DNA from: Mactromeris polynyma
Taxonomy: Eukaryota > Mollusca > Bivalvia > Venerida > Mactridae
Assembly (NCBI GenBank): GCA_032209605.1
Contig: JASFXZ010000044.1
Span: 1,488,001-1,552,000, forward strand
Direction of reading: 5' to 3'
Length of the DNA stretch: 64,000 bases
Under the pieces are notes generated by a model. The model worked only from the letters and a program-made list of their open reading frames with translations. It did no database searches and was not told the DNA's origin. Position numbers and translations under genes: made by a program. Of this stretch, positions 1-11,800 are shown in pieces; the first letter of the stretch is position 1; every line of letters starts with the position of its first letter.

Positions 1-169
1 TAATACTTTTTTCTAGAGAAACTTTCGAATGAATCTTGCATATTTACATTCGACGTTGAGTCTGGTGAGAATTTCTAAGATATCATGCAGAAAAATATTC
101 TGACCAAGCTTCATGAAAATTGGAGAACTAGATGGCCAATGCTACCTGTCAAGCCTGCTAATCGTCAAG

Positions 170-460
170 AGATGAAGAGAATACGGTTAATAAGTGTGAC
201 CTTGACCTTTGAGCTATGGGTACGGGTGCTGCATGTGATCAGGTCATCATGGTGAACATTTGTGCCACGTAATTTAAATAATCCTCGGACAAATGACAGT
301 TTCGAATTCCGCACAAGATATTTTAGACCCTTTTTTTACCTTTAACCTCAAAGTGTGACCTTGACCTTTGCACTATGGACTCGGGCCTTGCAGGTGACGG
401 ACTAGGTCATCATTGTTATCATTTTTGCCAAGACATTTGAAAATTCCCAATCTGGCGTAA
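170..460. repeat. Dispersed repeat with GTGTGACCTTGACCTTTG
   Basis: The string GTGTGACCTTGACCTTTG occurs at about 196 and again at about 353, each followed by a similar stretch ending in AGGTCATCAT. This resembles a short dispersed repeat I associate with bivalve intergenic DNA. No coding capacity is seen. The rest of the first 2.6 kb holds one MITE (separate entry) and otherwise AT-rich sequence with no gene that I can support. Confidence 0.5.
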
Positions 461-1117
461 ATTGATAAATACTGTACGTGTATAATATCACGGACACGGA
501 CCTATAGTCCGTGATAATATCAAGTGTCGAAAAGTTTGCGAATTGCTGATTCCAGACGTTTCATGTGCAGATATGTTTGTGAATTGCCAAAATCAGTTTG
601 TTTATAATATCTACACAGCGTAAAATTATCAATTTCTTAATTTCATATAATTCTCCAAAAGTTAAGGTAGGACTCCAAGTATTATCGTCCATGCAGTGTG
701 CTCTTTAGAGTACCAGACAAATTCGTATATATTTCCACCTCGCAAGGATTACCACTACATGGTGTAGCTGTGTCTGATTCTTGTCCATGTAGTTTGTCTT
801 GCCCTTATAGATGTAAAAGTTCTCATGCACAATAAAAGCATTACTTTTTAGCTACATATACTTGAGCAGTGGTAGTATGTAAAACTATTAGTACAAAGTT
901 CATTTCTTTTTTTACAAATTTAATTCAAGCAAAATAAATCCACATACATTTACAAACAATTACATTCCAACTACAATAGATCCACAATTGATACATTAAC
1001 AAAGGAAGAACTATTTGAGATTATAAATCACTATTATTATACATGTAGGTAAAATAAACATATGCATGTAATACATTGCATCCAATAAGGCAACATTAAT
1101 CAGAAATAACAGTTTTA

Positions 1118-1297
1118 TACAGTAAAACCTCACTTAAAGACCACCTCGATAATAAAACCTCCTCAAAATAATAAAACAATTTTCTCGTCCACTTTCACTG
1201 TTTTTCTCTTTATTCAACCTCAATATTAAGACCACCTCAATAAGAAGACCTCTTTTCAAGGGTCCAAGGGTGGTCTTATCATCAAGGTTTTACTGTA
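1118..1297. mobile_element. MITE with pogo/Tc1-type ends (CAGTAAAACCTC)
   Basis: The element starts TACAGTAAAACCTCACTTAA and ends GGTTTTACTGTA, so the two ends are inverted copies flanked by TA. At 180 bp with no ORF it is a non-autonomous element. Related copies lie at 4543-4707 and, decayed, at 11162-11322; all share the internal phrase AAGACCACCTCA. Confidence 0.75.
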
Positions 1298-2635
1298 GTC
1301 TAATAGTTTAGGGCACTTTATTGGATTACAACATTATATGACTTCACACAGTCATACCCACATCCAGTCAATTGTGGAGCTAATTAAGAAACAATGCACA
1401 ATAATAATTTATCATATGTTAAAATTAGGCCTGCCAAAATAAATGCTGGTCGGCCAGTAGTCTCTACATTAGAAGAAATGTCAGGCCTGATAAGCAATAA
1501 TGGCCAGTCTGAAATGATTCATACAAACATAAGTAAGTATGCCATGAATGACGAATATCCCTCGTCATAATACTTATAATACATATAAAGTAAGTACAGT
1601 AAAACACCACTTTTCAAACAACAATTTGAAAGTTATCTTATTAGCATTGTGGTATTGTTAGAGAACAACAGATTCAAGTTGATGGTATGGGTTTTTTCAC
1701 ATAACAATATCCACTGAAAGTTAGACTATGAGCTATGAACAGATACAGCAAGAAATAACGAGATCGATTTGCTTTTGATGGTAATGGTTGTCGAGTGAAC
1801 AGTGGGTTAGAAAACTTACAAACTACACTGTGGCAAATTTCTAAAGTAAGATGTAGTATAGAAGCAAATATCACAGATATATACAATTTATTTAAGGCAC
1901 ATAACACACGATGTAACATTACATCTTCAACAAATTCAGGAGCCATCATTTCAGTGATTAACTGTGCTATTATGCCTAACATCTATCTTCTATAAAAGCT
2001 TAAATAAAAAAACGTATCTAAAATAATTCTGTTCATAGCACAGCAATAGCTCATGACGTCACATAGAACATCAACACTCAGCACATGACGTTGTGTAGCA
2101 TTCTGAAGCACTTAAATTAAAGCTTACAATTTACTGCTGAAAACACATGATATAAAATGAATATTGGTTTGTTTTGGAGATCAAAAATAATTTCATCTTG
2201 TGAACACCAAATTAAATTTTGAAAGTGGTTAAGCCATTAATGAAAAAGATTTTGTCTGATGTTCACTCAAGAAATTTTTTTTTATCTTTCTTCCAAACTC
2301 ACAAATATCATTTTTGTCCTTTGGTATTTTCATGTAAATGTATAGTTCACATTTTTAGGAAAAAGTCAAATATAGAAAGCTATCCATTGTTATTCTTACA
2401 ATTGTTTTTCCAGTGTCATTTAATAATGTAAAGATTTTTAGCTAAGAATCCATCAGTTATTAACATATTGTCTTACTAGAAATATTAAAACTGTAAAAAT
2501 ATTACACTGTCCAAACAAGATCAAATTACATCTCTTCTTCACTACTAATGCCTATGACTTAAAAGAAGTTTAGCAAATTGTATCTGAAATTCATACTATA
2601 TGAAATGCAGAGAACCAGCACTGTATAGAGGGTTA

Positions 2636-2790
2636 TATTGGCGGGGTTTTAATCTGGCACTATTGGTGCTCAAGGTCTAATCCGCCAAAATAAAATTCGC
2701 CAAAGTGTAACTAAAATTAATGTAACCTTTCGTGACCCATTTGTTAATTTGAAAAATAGCGAATGCACCAAAATTAAACACCGCCAATAA
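2636..2790. mobile_element. Short inverted-repeat element (GGCGGGGTTTTAAT ends)
   Basis: GGCGGGGTTTTAAT at the left is matched by AATTAAACACCGCC at the right in inverted orientation. The interior repeats CCGCCAAAAT-like words. It looks like a small MITE lying just downstream of the last exon of the leftmost OGFR-like domain. Confidence 0.45.
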
Positions 2791-2837
2791 GGAGAACTCT
2801 AAACACAGCCAAAATTTTGTACCGCAGAAACAAAGCA

Positions 2838-5800
2838 CTATACAGTACTCCAATAGTGTAAGTATTCTTCAATGTTTGGGCAATGATATCCAACATGCTC
2901 ATCATATTTTGCCTCCCTCTCTGATTTCGAGCTGCCGAATATCGATTGTTTATACTTTCCATACATAGCTTGCTTCTCTCCTTCATCTTTTATACAATTA
3001 ATCCAATGAGCAACATGGTCCCAATTCAGCCCTTGGATATCTTTGTTGCTTCGTATCCCATTCTCAATAAGCATCTCTATTAATGGTACTTGATATCGTT
3101 CATACCCCAGCTGACCAAGAGTTGTCAGTATCCTCGTTATACGCCTAAATTCATGATTGAGACTTCTGGAATAAATAAAAACAGAAGAGTTTGGTCAAAT
3201 TTTAATTACATTCTATTCATTTCTGCATTATATAGAAATGTTTAGTATGTACCAAAGAAATCATGAAAAACACTAGTTAGATACTTTATTTAATTAATAC
3301 TTAATTTATTAGAGACCAACACTGCAACAATGGTTCAATTAATCAGGGCTCTAGCAATTTAAAAAAAAAATACACTTGTCCCGGACAGGTGAACATGTTG
3401 AATTTGATTTGTCCGATATGGAAAGCTAATTGTCCTAAAAAATGTGCTGGCAGCTTGAATTGTCGTCTATTTCAAGGCATCCGTAATTCATGATTTTCAT
3501 CGATATTTAGAATGTCCAATGCTAATTTGCTTTAAAAAAGGCTTGTCTGGAAATAAGTTGAACTCAACAGCCATTAGACTAGTCCAGGATGTCGGGCTAG
3601 CGGGTTTCCAAAGCCCTGATTTAATGTAACTGGAATTGAAGTGAAATAAATAATATGGACAACAGTATCAAAAAGACTAACTTATGAATTGTTTAAAGAT
3701 TCTAGTGTCCTACATATATGCAAATGTATACAATGAAATAAAAACAAGACGCAAGGTAATACAATAAAAAATTCCAATTAGTAGTAATTATACTTAGTCA
3801 TTTTACTTCATTATAATGAACATTTATTTCATAGAAAACCCATGTTCTGTGTTACTGTGACGAATGCTGAGAAGGTGTGAATGGTGCACAGTGGTTGTTT
3901 AATTTGTCCACAATGACATAATCACACCCGTTATTTTAGTCGTTTTTTTCACCGTTTGTATGCTTTATTGTTTGAGTAAATAAATCAATAACAAAGTACT
4001 TTGTATTGCCTACTTTATTCAGTTCTTTTTTGCGGACATTGCTTAATGATTAGATGTTAATTCAAGCGATAAAATCTGTATAAAAAGAGCCAAGATTTTT
4101 ATTGATTATTGCCCTGTCCATTGTGGACAATGAATTCAAACACTGTTACACAAGACATTTTAGCCAAGGAATTGTTCAATTAAAGTAAAGGTTTGAATTT
4201 TAATACAATATGTGAGAATAAGCTGGAATACTATTTTGTTCTTACGCATTTAGTTCCTTCCATCTTGATTTCCAGTTCTTTGATTTTTTTAACTGCCCAA
4301 AAACACCATCAACAATCTGCATTCCGTAATAATCCACTATCAACACATAGGCTCGATACACACGTTTAAATGCCAGGTCATCATTAACAATTGCCTGTGA
4401 AAGATAAGTAATGAAACGTAAAACTCTGAAAAGATGCACTGCTGAATACCACGTTTTTGACTAAGCTGAGTTATATGCCTACCTTTGCTTTTGGCCAGCA
4501 GAGAGCCTTTTTTGAAACAAAAAATATATGTAAGTATTCAAATACAGTAAAACCTCACTATAAGACCACCTCAAAATTACAAACATAATTTTCAAGTCCA
4601 TATTCACTGTTTTGCTCTATATTTAGCCTCAATATTAAGACCACCTCATTGTTAAGACCAGATTTCAAGGGTCCCAAGGGTGGTCGTATTATTGAGATTT
4701 TACTGTACATATGCTTTCAAGTTGAGGAAACATAGTGGTCAAGGGGTAAAGTGTCAGACTCTTGATCCTAAGGTTGTGGGTTTGCATCCTGCCTTGGATG
4801 AGGTAGAACCAAGTACTGCATAATCCCTGAATGAGGCACATCTGCAGGTTAGTAACCCAGAAAGAAGCCATGTAGAGTGATTGATGGAAGTTGTAAACTT
4901 GCTTCATAATTGATTTAATGTAAAATAACTTAAAGTTTAAAGTGAACTTCCGAGTAAGTCATCCAAAAAACTGACCTCAGCTTCATGTTGATTCAATGGT
5001 TGTGCTTCTTCGTTTAGGTGACTCTGTGTTGGAATTGGAAACAGCCTGTAATAAGATAAAATAAGCAAGAGAAATGCAAGCACAGTCATAGAAATAACAT
5101 GAATTATCCTTAAACTAGAAATCTGTCCATAGGACACAGATACCCCCACTTGCAGCCTTTGTCACAAAAGCAAATGCTATTATTCTGCTCATATTTTGTA
5201 AATGAGTATCCAAATTACCAAGTGATAAGTCAAGGACAATAACTTTGCACTTACTGGGCTTAACCCTACATGAATCCCCAGGTGCACAACTATACAGGTT
5301 GGTGAACATTCCTGTAAAATCTTATGACTCTGACTCAAATTCTTTTGGAGACATGCACAACACAACATTGCATACTCTGTAGGCTATATTTTAATAAAGT
5401 CAAGGGCCATAACTTTGCACTTACTGGGCACAACCAAACATGAAACCACAAGTTTATGTTAATATTAAACTTGTTACATATTGATTTATCTGATTAAAAC
5501 AATATAAATTTTCATGACTGGTACATAAAACCAAGATAGTCTTCTTAATTAATTCCAATGCTGGGCAATTTCCCGACGGGTTGACTAAAATCACTACTCA
5601 CTAGATAAATATAGAAATAAATTATAGATCTACTTTCAGATGCAGCTGTTAAGGCATACAATATTATGTTCATCTCGTTTTCAAAAAACATTGTCATGTT
5701 TACCATAGTATGAATAACGCCGTTATCATGATCAAAATGTTTTCTTTGCAAACATAACACCATTGCAATAATTGTGTTCATTACTTTGAAGGCATTTTGC

Positions 5801-6871
5801 CGGGACTTAAGAACCTGTTAGAGGTATCTACTGTATTCAAGTCAAAACTGTTCAAGGTTTCGAAGTTTTACTGTATATATGTTTCTAGGAAAAAAACTTT
5901 CAATTTTCCTTGAAATTAAAATGCTACAATATACAGGTCAATAAAATGAAGCTTACCATTGGATAAAGTATGGATACCGATCTAAGAAATAATAATCCCC
6001 TGCATGTTGAAGAATAGTATCAATAGTAAAGCCTGAAAAACAAAGAAAATTTAAGTTTATAGCAAGTGTAATCTTACATATTAGCAATAGTACTGCAATA
6101 TGTCATTTACCATTCATGCAATCACAATACCTTATTCTATAGTTCAAAATAAGTCATTCCTACCATAGTTTGCAAATAATAACCAATTTTAATCTTTTGA
6201 GCCTTGGCCCACCTGGTTAGCTCAGTTGATACAGCACTCTACTGCTACGCTAGATGCGGTGGGTTCAAACCCTGTGCAAGGAGTATAAACCAGTTCTGAT
6301 GTAAAATGTTCAATATTTTGATACAATGCAAAAATGAGTCATTACTGTACCAGCTTTCAGAAAATCATGATTTTTAAAATCGAAATATGCAGACAGTAAC
6401 CAATAAAAGTATCACCTATTGGGTGGGGATTCTTCACATGTCAGCTTTGAATTTGATTTTGTAATACATGTACTTCATAAATAACGACAATGATAGCTTA
6501 GTGCAACTTATTCTAAATCAATATTTGAGCACAGCTATGAGATTTCAACCTCTTCTGTAAGTGACGTCATTTAAAAACGCATCATGTGATTTCACTATTT
6601 GCAAGCAGGAAACAATATTTACTCCATATGGTCACTTCTTTTTCATATCGCCATAATTATGTGGCAAATATTGCTTTAAATATTGTCAGTACATGGTAAA
6701 GTCACATGAGACGTTTCTGGAAATGACGTCACTTAAAGAAGAGGTTGGAAATCGCACAGTGGCGCTCATTTTCTGCATGTTACCTGGAGACGGCCGAGAA
6801 TGTATTTCATTCCTGTAGAACTTCAAATTGTCACAAGGCCAGGAAACTTTGACCTTGAAAATTCCTTTTTC
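2838..6871 (-). CDS. OGFR-like domain, five exons (locus 1)
   Basis: Five minus-strand exons rebuild a complete OGFr_N domain: A 6784-6871 (NLKFYRNEIHS), B 5957-6032 (ILQHAGDYYFLDRYPYFIQW), C 4976-5045 (LFPIPTQSHLNEEAQPL), D 4246-4394 (YRAYVLIVDYYGMQIVDG, then NWKSRWKELN) and E 2838-3165 (FRRITRILTTLGQLGYERYQ, then HVAHWINCIKDEGE). All have AG/GT borders; exon lengths 88, 76, 70, 149 and 328 keep phases 0-1-0-0-2. Exon E ends at a stop about 40 residues after the HWI motif, giving the shortest tail of the cluster. No start codon or promoter is seen for exon A, which begins in phase 0 after TATAG. It may therefore be the second domain of the gene at 8.8-15.7 kb (see findings). In vertebrates OGFR binds met-enkephalin and restrains proliferation; ligand and role here are unknown. 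Confidence 0.82.
3344..3618. mobile_element. hAT-like MITE in the D-E intron of locus 1
   Basis: It begins CAGGGCTCTAGC and ends AAAGCCCTG, an inverted match of CAGGGCT. The size of 275 bp and the CAGGG-type end suggest a non-autonomous hAT element. The flanks (caattaat versus atttaatg) do not give a clean 8-bp target duplication, so the class is tentative. Confidence 0.5.
4543..4707. mobile_element. MITE with pogo/Tc1-type ends, second copy
   Basis: TACAGTAAAACCTCACTATA at the left pairs with GAGATTTTACTGTA at the right. The internal phrase TCAATATTAAGACCACCTCA is shared with the copy at 1118-1297. It lies in the intron between exons C and D of locus 1. Confidence 0.72.
4715..4890 (+). repeat. 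tRNA-derived SINE
   Basis: The head reads like a tRNA: GTGGTCAAGGGGTAAAGTG (A-box region), GACTCTTGATCC (anticodon loop) and GTGGGTTTGCATCC (B-box region). The body contains CTGAATGAGGCAC and GGTTAGTAACCCA, which recur in the inverted copy at 9530-9700. The two together define one SINE family. Confidence 0.62.
5115..5480. repeat. Dispersed repeat (GTCCATAGGACACAGATACC family)
   Basis: CTAGAAATCTGTCCATAGGACACAGA here resembles ACTAGAAATGAGTCCACAGGACACAAG at about 11464, and both lie in C-B introns of OGFR-like loci. The phrase ATAACTTTGCACTTACTGGGC occurs twice inside (about 5239 and 5411). No ORF is supported. Confidence 0.45.
6205..6300 (+). repeat. tRNA-like SINE head or tRNA pseudogene
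   Basis: TGGTTAGCTCAGTTGATACAG is a good pol III A box and GGGTTCAAACC a good B box, 47 bp apart. The 5' GCCCACC does not pair with the 3' side (CTGTGCA), so an acceptor stem cannot form. A working tRNA gene is unlikely; a SINE head or tRNA fossil fits better. Confidence 0.55.
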
Positions 6872-7439
6872 CTATACAAAATTAAAACAAGCATAAGATC
6901 ATGTTAACTGCTGTAAACATTGGTCACGTTTTCATGAACATTTAATATTTACCCTGGAAAAGAATGGGTTATCTCTTAATCGTCTCAGACATAACTGAAT
7001 TCACAAACTGAAAGATTATCACATTCCACAACAAAAGCAATGTAAAGTTCAATGACTAGTCAAGACAATGCCACACCAAATTCTATCTATGGTTATCGTC
7101 AGGTTCAATTTTCGAAACCTACCCACCAGACAGAAAAAAAACAATGTGTGAGTAAAAAACAAATCTTCCATATCTTCTTCCCACAAACAAGGACATAATA
7201 CATCTTAACATACAATAAGACTACTTTATCCTTTGTGTAAGCTCCTAAAGGAGGTCCATACTGCTGACTTCAGAATTAAGGGAAGGAAGTGGGTTTAGAA
7301 GTCTTCTTAGTGAAAACAACACAAAGTACAAAGTAAATGATTAGATTGCATGATGTATTCAGCTATTGAACATGTACAATAATTGTTACCCGACACATTG
7401 TTACTGGCTAAATTAGCCAGTGTCATTATGTTTTAACAT

Positions 7440-7950
7440 ATTTGATTACCAGGGATTTTTAACATGTTCAGAATTGTTTTTTTTTTCTCAATCAGACAGC
7501 CAAAAAAAACCTACCCACCGATTGACGGTAAACCTGATTCTTACAAAACTTCCCAAAAAAAATTCAAGTACTTTTTCCTCATTTTCAAGGACTAAAATGT
7601 TGATTTTTGGTATAGAGAAGAAGGGATCCAGTGTATTTTTCAAGTTTATCCCCCTGAGATGACCATCACTGCAGCACGGACAAAATTACATTGTGAGAAT
7701 TACTTTAAGAGGGTATAAAACATGTTGACTACCATACCGTACCACATTTTCATCATTGTTGGTATGTTTGTTATTTTTTGTCCTTTTTCTATTGGCAGCA
7801 GAATAATTCAAGGGCAATTTACCAAAATGTATTAGTTTTTTAAAATTCAAGTACTTTTCAAGAAGTTTTTGGCTATTACAAATTCAAGTAGTTTTAAGGA
7901 GTAGGCAACAAATTCAAGGAATTTTCAAGACCTGTGCGAACCTTGGTAAA
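7440..7950. repeat. Dispersed repeat rich in AAATTCAAG words
   Basis: The words AAATTCAAGTACTTTT, CAAATTCAAGTAGTTTT and CAAATTCAAGGAATTTTC recur at 7560-7930, together with two blocks resembling AACCTACCCACC (7110 and 7510). ORFs here are broken by T-runs and look accidental. The class is unknown. It lies between the two OGFR domains of loci 1 and 2. Confidence 0.35.
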
Positions 7951-8020
7951 CATTCATCCATACTGGTATGGCCCAATGAGTAAACATGCAAATTGTACAA
8001 TAAAAAAACACTATCGTATT

Positions 8021-8820
8021 TTATCCTGTCACTTGCTGTAATTTCGACCCGATAACAGGGTGCCTGATATTTTTTGCTTTATCAGGTCACTTGGTCACAT
8101 GACTTTTATCTCACATCACATGGTGACCATGTGACTAGCCGGACTATTTTTAGTTAAGTATCGCCATGTCTTACTACACCATTGGAACAACATCATTTCG
8201 GAAATTTGGGTTCATCTGCGTTTGAACTTATCAGGGCTGACCGTGCGGTCGAGTTTCTCATGAAAATAACATATTGATCAGTAGCAATAGCAGTACGTAC
8301 CCCACCCATCTTCTGAATATTAGAATCCCAGTCCGGTTTCATCGATTTGTGCCGAAAATTCCTTTGCAATCGCAAATGACACTGATAGACTGAATCCTAA
8401 GATTAATTTCTTGTTTTCTAGATCAGTTTTTAATGAAATAGATGTAAATATCACATGTTGTCAAGTATTCTGTGGCGCTTGACATTTCTCATCATTTGTA
8501 AACAAACCGTGGGAAATTGCGTATGAACTAAATATAATGTTTGACTCTAACTAAATTGTTGCAAATTCTTTGATTTGTTATTGAGTATTTTTCATCAGAT
8601 GTTCGCAAACGCAGATAAATTCATATTGCCACTAAAATGTGTCAGACTCATGAGAACTATTTCTCTCCGCGTAAGGTGCAAACCACACTTATAATCAATA
8701 CATCACAAGTTATTCAATACGTCACAAAATTAATTATGTCATAATTTAGGGGATGTAACTCGGTATTATTTAGAATTAAAGGTATTTCCCCCTTACTTAA
8801 CACAAGAAGTGACAGGATAA
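8021..8820. mobile_element. 800-bp non-autonomous DNA transposon (TTATCCTGTCACTT ends)
   Basis: The left end TTATCCTGTCACTT and the right end AAGTGACAGGATAA are perfect 14-bp inverted repeats, 800 bp apart. The interior (ATAACAGGGTG.CTGATATTTTTTG, TCAGGTCACTTGGTCACATG) is repeated at 22921-23546. The short ORF at 8193-8375 is not kept in the other copy, so it is not treated as a gene. The element lies between the last exon of locus 2 and the first recognised exon of locus 1. Confidence 0.75.
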
Positions 8821-8844
8821 ATAGAACATTAAAACTGTGGCATA

Positions 8845-11800
8845 TCATACCTCTGACTTCTTCCTTGCAGATGCTCCATGTATATCATCATCTTCTGCAT
8901 CATCCTTATCACCTAAATCAGTATATCGTCTTTCTACATTTTCACCATCCTTCTGACCCTCTCTATCTGAAAAATCTTCATGCGCACTTAATCTCTTTCG
9001 ATTTTCACTTAACGGCTCAGGAACAGTGTCATCCGATGTAGTAGTTTTCTGTTCAGTTTTTGAAGGCACTTCCTTCGTGGTATAACTGGTTTCAGTTGCA
9101 CCCTTCTCCAAAATATCCCTAGTTTTTGAAGCTGCAATATCTTCCTCTTCGTCGCTTTCTGAATTTGTATCTTGCAGAGTTCTTTCAATTTTTATTGGCA
9201 AGCCGTGCATTTTTCGGTACACAATTTCTTTTTCAGCACCATCATGGATAGCATCTATCCAATGGTAGAAACAAGATTTGTTCAGATTAGGTAAAGCTTT
9301 GTTGACAACACACTCTTCAAATAGAAAATTGACCCATTGAAATTGGAATCTCTCAAAACCCAATTCTCCTACTGATTTTATAATTCTTGTTATTCGAAGT
9401 AGGTTGTGCCGCGACCTGGAATATAAACATAACTACAGAATTAACCTCATGGTATAGACATTTATGATTATTTGATATTAGTTGAAATTCATTTATTTTA
9501 GATTGATTGTGAAATAAAATAACAACCCATATTAATAACTCTAGATGACTACTTCTTGGGTAACTAACCACTACTAGTGCCTCATTCAGTAATTGTAGTG
9601 TAGAGTTTGAGGTACAATCTTGCCAAAGCCAGGATTCCAACTCATGACCTTTGGATCAGGAGTCTAAGGCTCAAACCCATGTCCACAATGTTTTTGTCTG
9701 ACTATTCTACATGTAAAGGGATACTTTATTTTATCTGCTATACTGGATGCAGTGTTTCACATAAACACACACTGAAACAAAAGAAATGATATCCAGTACA
9801 TATATTGCTAGTTTCAGAGATGCACTTCAGACCATTAGAGTGTTATTGCAATACAGCAAACATTTATTAGTCAGAGTCTCATGAATCGTCTTCTCTTTGA
9901 CATAGACTATTTTCTGTTCCAATTATTTTATCTGCTCTAAATTGACAGGTGAGTAAATCTTTCAAGAACATAAACTACACCAAAAAGGTGTGTTTAAACT
10001 TGATTACAACTAAACATGACTGTTAGAACCTAGATTTATGACTTATGAATCAGTCAGTTAATTTCTGTTACAATGAAACCTGTCAAAACCGAACCCTTAA
10101 TAAACTACTGTCTTAACTGAACGCAGTGTTTTCGTTCTTTGTTTTTGTTAAAAAACCTTGGAATACCACACTCTTAGAAAACTGAACACCGAACTGTTGT
10201 CAAGATGAATTTTGTATTATTTTCACTTAAAACTACCTGAGAATACCAATCAGGCAAATCTGGTTTATATATTTGTCAACCTACACCCTGATGTGTCAAC
10301 AGGTTGATTGTGTCTGCCCACTAGTGTGTGTTAATGCTGCAATAAACAAGGTTGAAAATGACCAGCGTGAATCGCTAATTGACCTATTCAATTATACCAG
10401 GGGTTAATCTTATAATATTGTATTGGTAAAAAAACCAGTTTACTCAAATATGGTTATCAAATAAAAAGGGTTTAAAGGTCTCCCCCAATTGCAACTAACT
10501 TACGCAAATTGGCAACTGCGGCTCTTTTAATACCGTACTCTGGTCCGTGTCTCTCTCCGATAAAGTGTCCAATCATGCCAACACAGAGGAAAGAAAAGTT
10601 AATGGAAAAAAGCTGGGTGGGGACTGGTTTACAAATTTCCTCTCATCAACTTGTTCTTGTATACTTTTACATAAATATTCTTTAATTGTCTACACAGAGC
10701 ACCGGTGACAGGTTTCACTGTATAATAATATCCTAATTCTGTAACATTACACTGTTTACCTGTATCAGAAAGCGTAAAGAAATCACAGCGAACATTAAGG
10801 AGAGTGACTGAGAATTACTCACCTGTTAAGGTGTGCATATCTTTCTTCCCAATTTGTTACTGATCTTGTGACAGTTCCAACATTCTCATCAGCTAGACGC
10901 ATTCCATAAAAGTCTAACATCATTTTGTAAGCTCTCAAAACACGTTTAGATGCTTTGTCATCCAGCTTTATTTCCTGAATCATTACAAACAAAACAAAGG
11001 CCTATATAGAACATTTCAATAGTTTTAAGTACCTGTGAACAAAGGAAAGTAGATACAAACTGCAAATGTTTCTGCATAACGCAACACGACCCTTAAGTAA
11101 GTGTTTATCAGTGTTACTGCTATTTTTCTGGCCGTAAGCATGAGCCAAAGATGTCCAAATCTGTCACTTAAAGTCCACCTCAAAATTAAGATTGTCTTAG
11201 TAATATAAGTCATTTCATGGTCCTATTTTCATTTTTTATTCCATATTTTACATTGTTCAACAGACTACCTCATTCATAAGACCAACATTCTTCAGTGGTT
11301 TTATTATCAAGGTCTTACTGTACAATAAACCCAATATTACCTCGGCTTCATATTGAGTAAGTTGCTGGGCATATCGGTTAAGTCCACGTCCTTCTGGAAT
11401 GGGGAATAACCTGAAAGTATAACATACATTGTATTGTGTTTCAGCAGTGCCGAAAATGAACAGAACTAGAAATGAGTCCACAGGACACAAGTGCCCTCAC
11501 ATTACCTAATCAAATGGAGCAACTCTTCTCTTACTAAATAAATGCAATGAAAAAAGACACAGGTACCCATTTTCATGCTATACTCATTATGACTGATATT
11601 TGTACAAAGTTTTGTTGCTCTAGGTCAAACACTTTTTGCGAAATCAAAACAAAATCTAAGTGACCCCCCCCCACACACACTACAATTGTGTGGGGGCACA
11701 ATCATGCAAAAATATAAAATCTAGGGACATTTTCTGTTTTAAATATGCTTTCTTCAGAATACACCAACAAGTCTGTAAGATTAAAAAGACAAAATTTCCC

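Noticed and set aside
8193..8375. 60-codon ORF on the minus strand between the two OGFR domains, considered as a linking exon
   Set aside because: It lies inside the transposon at 8021-8820 and is not open in the second copy.
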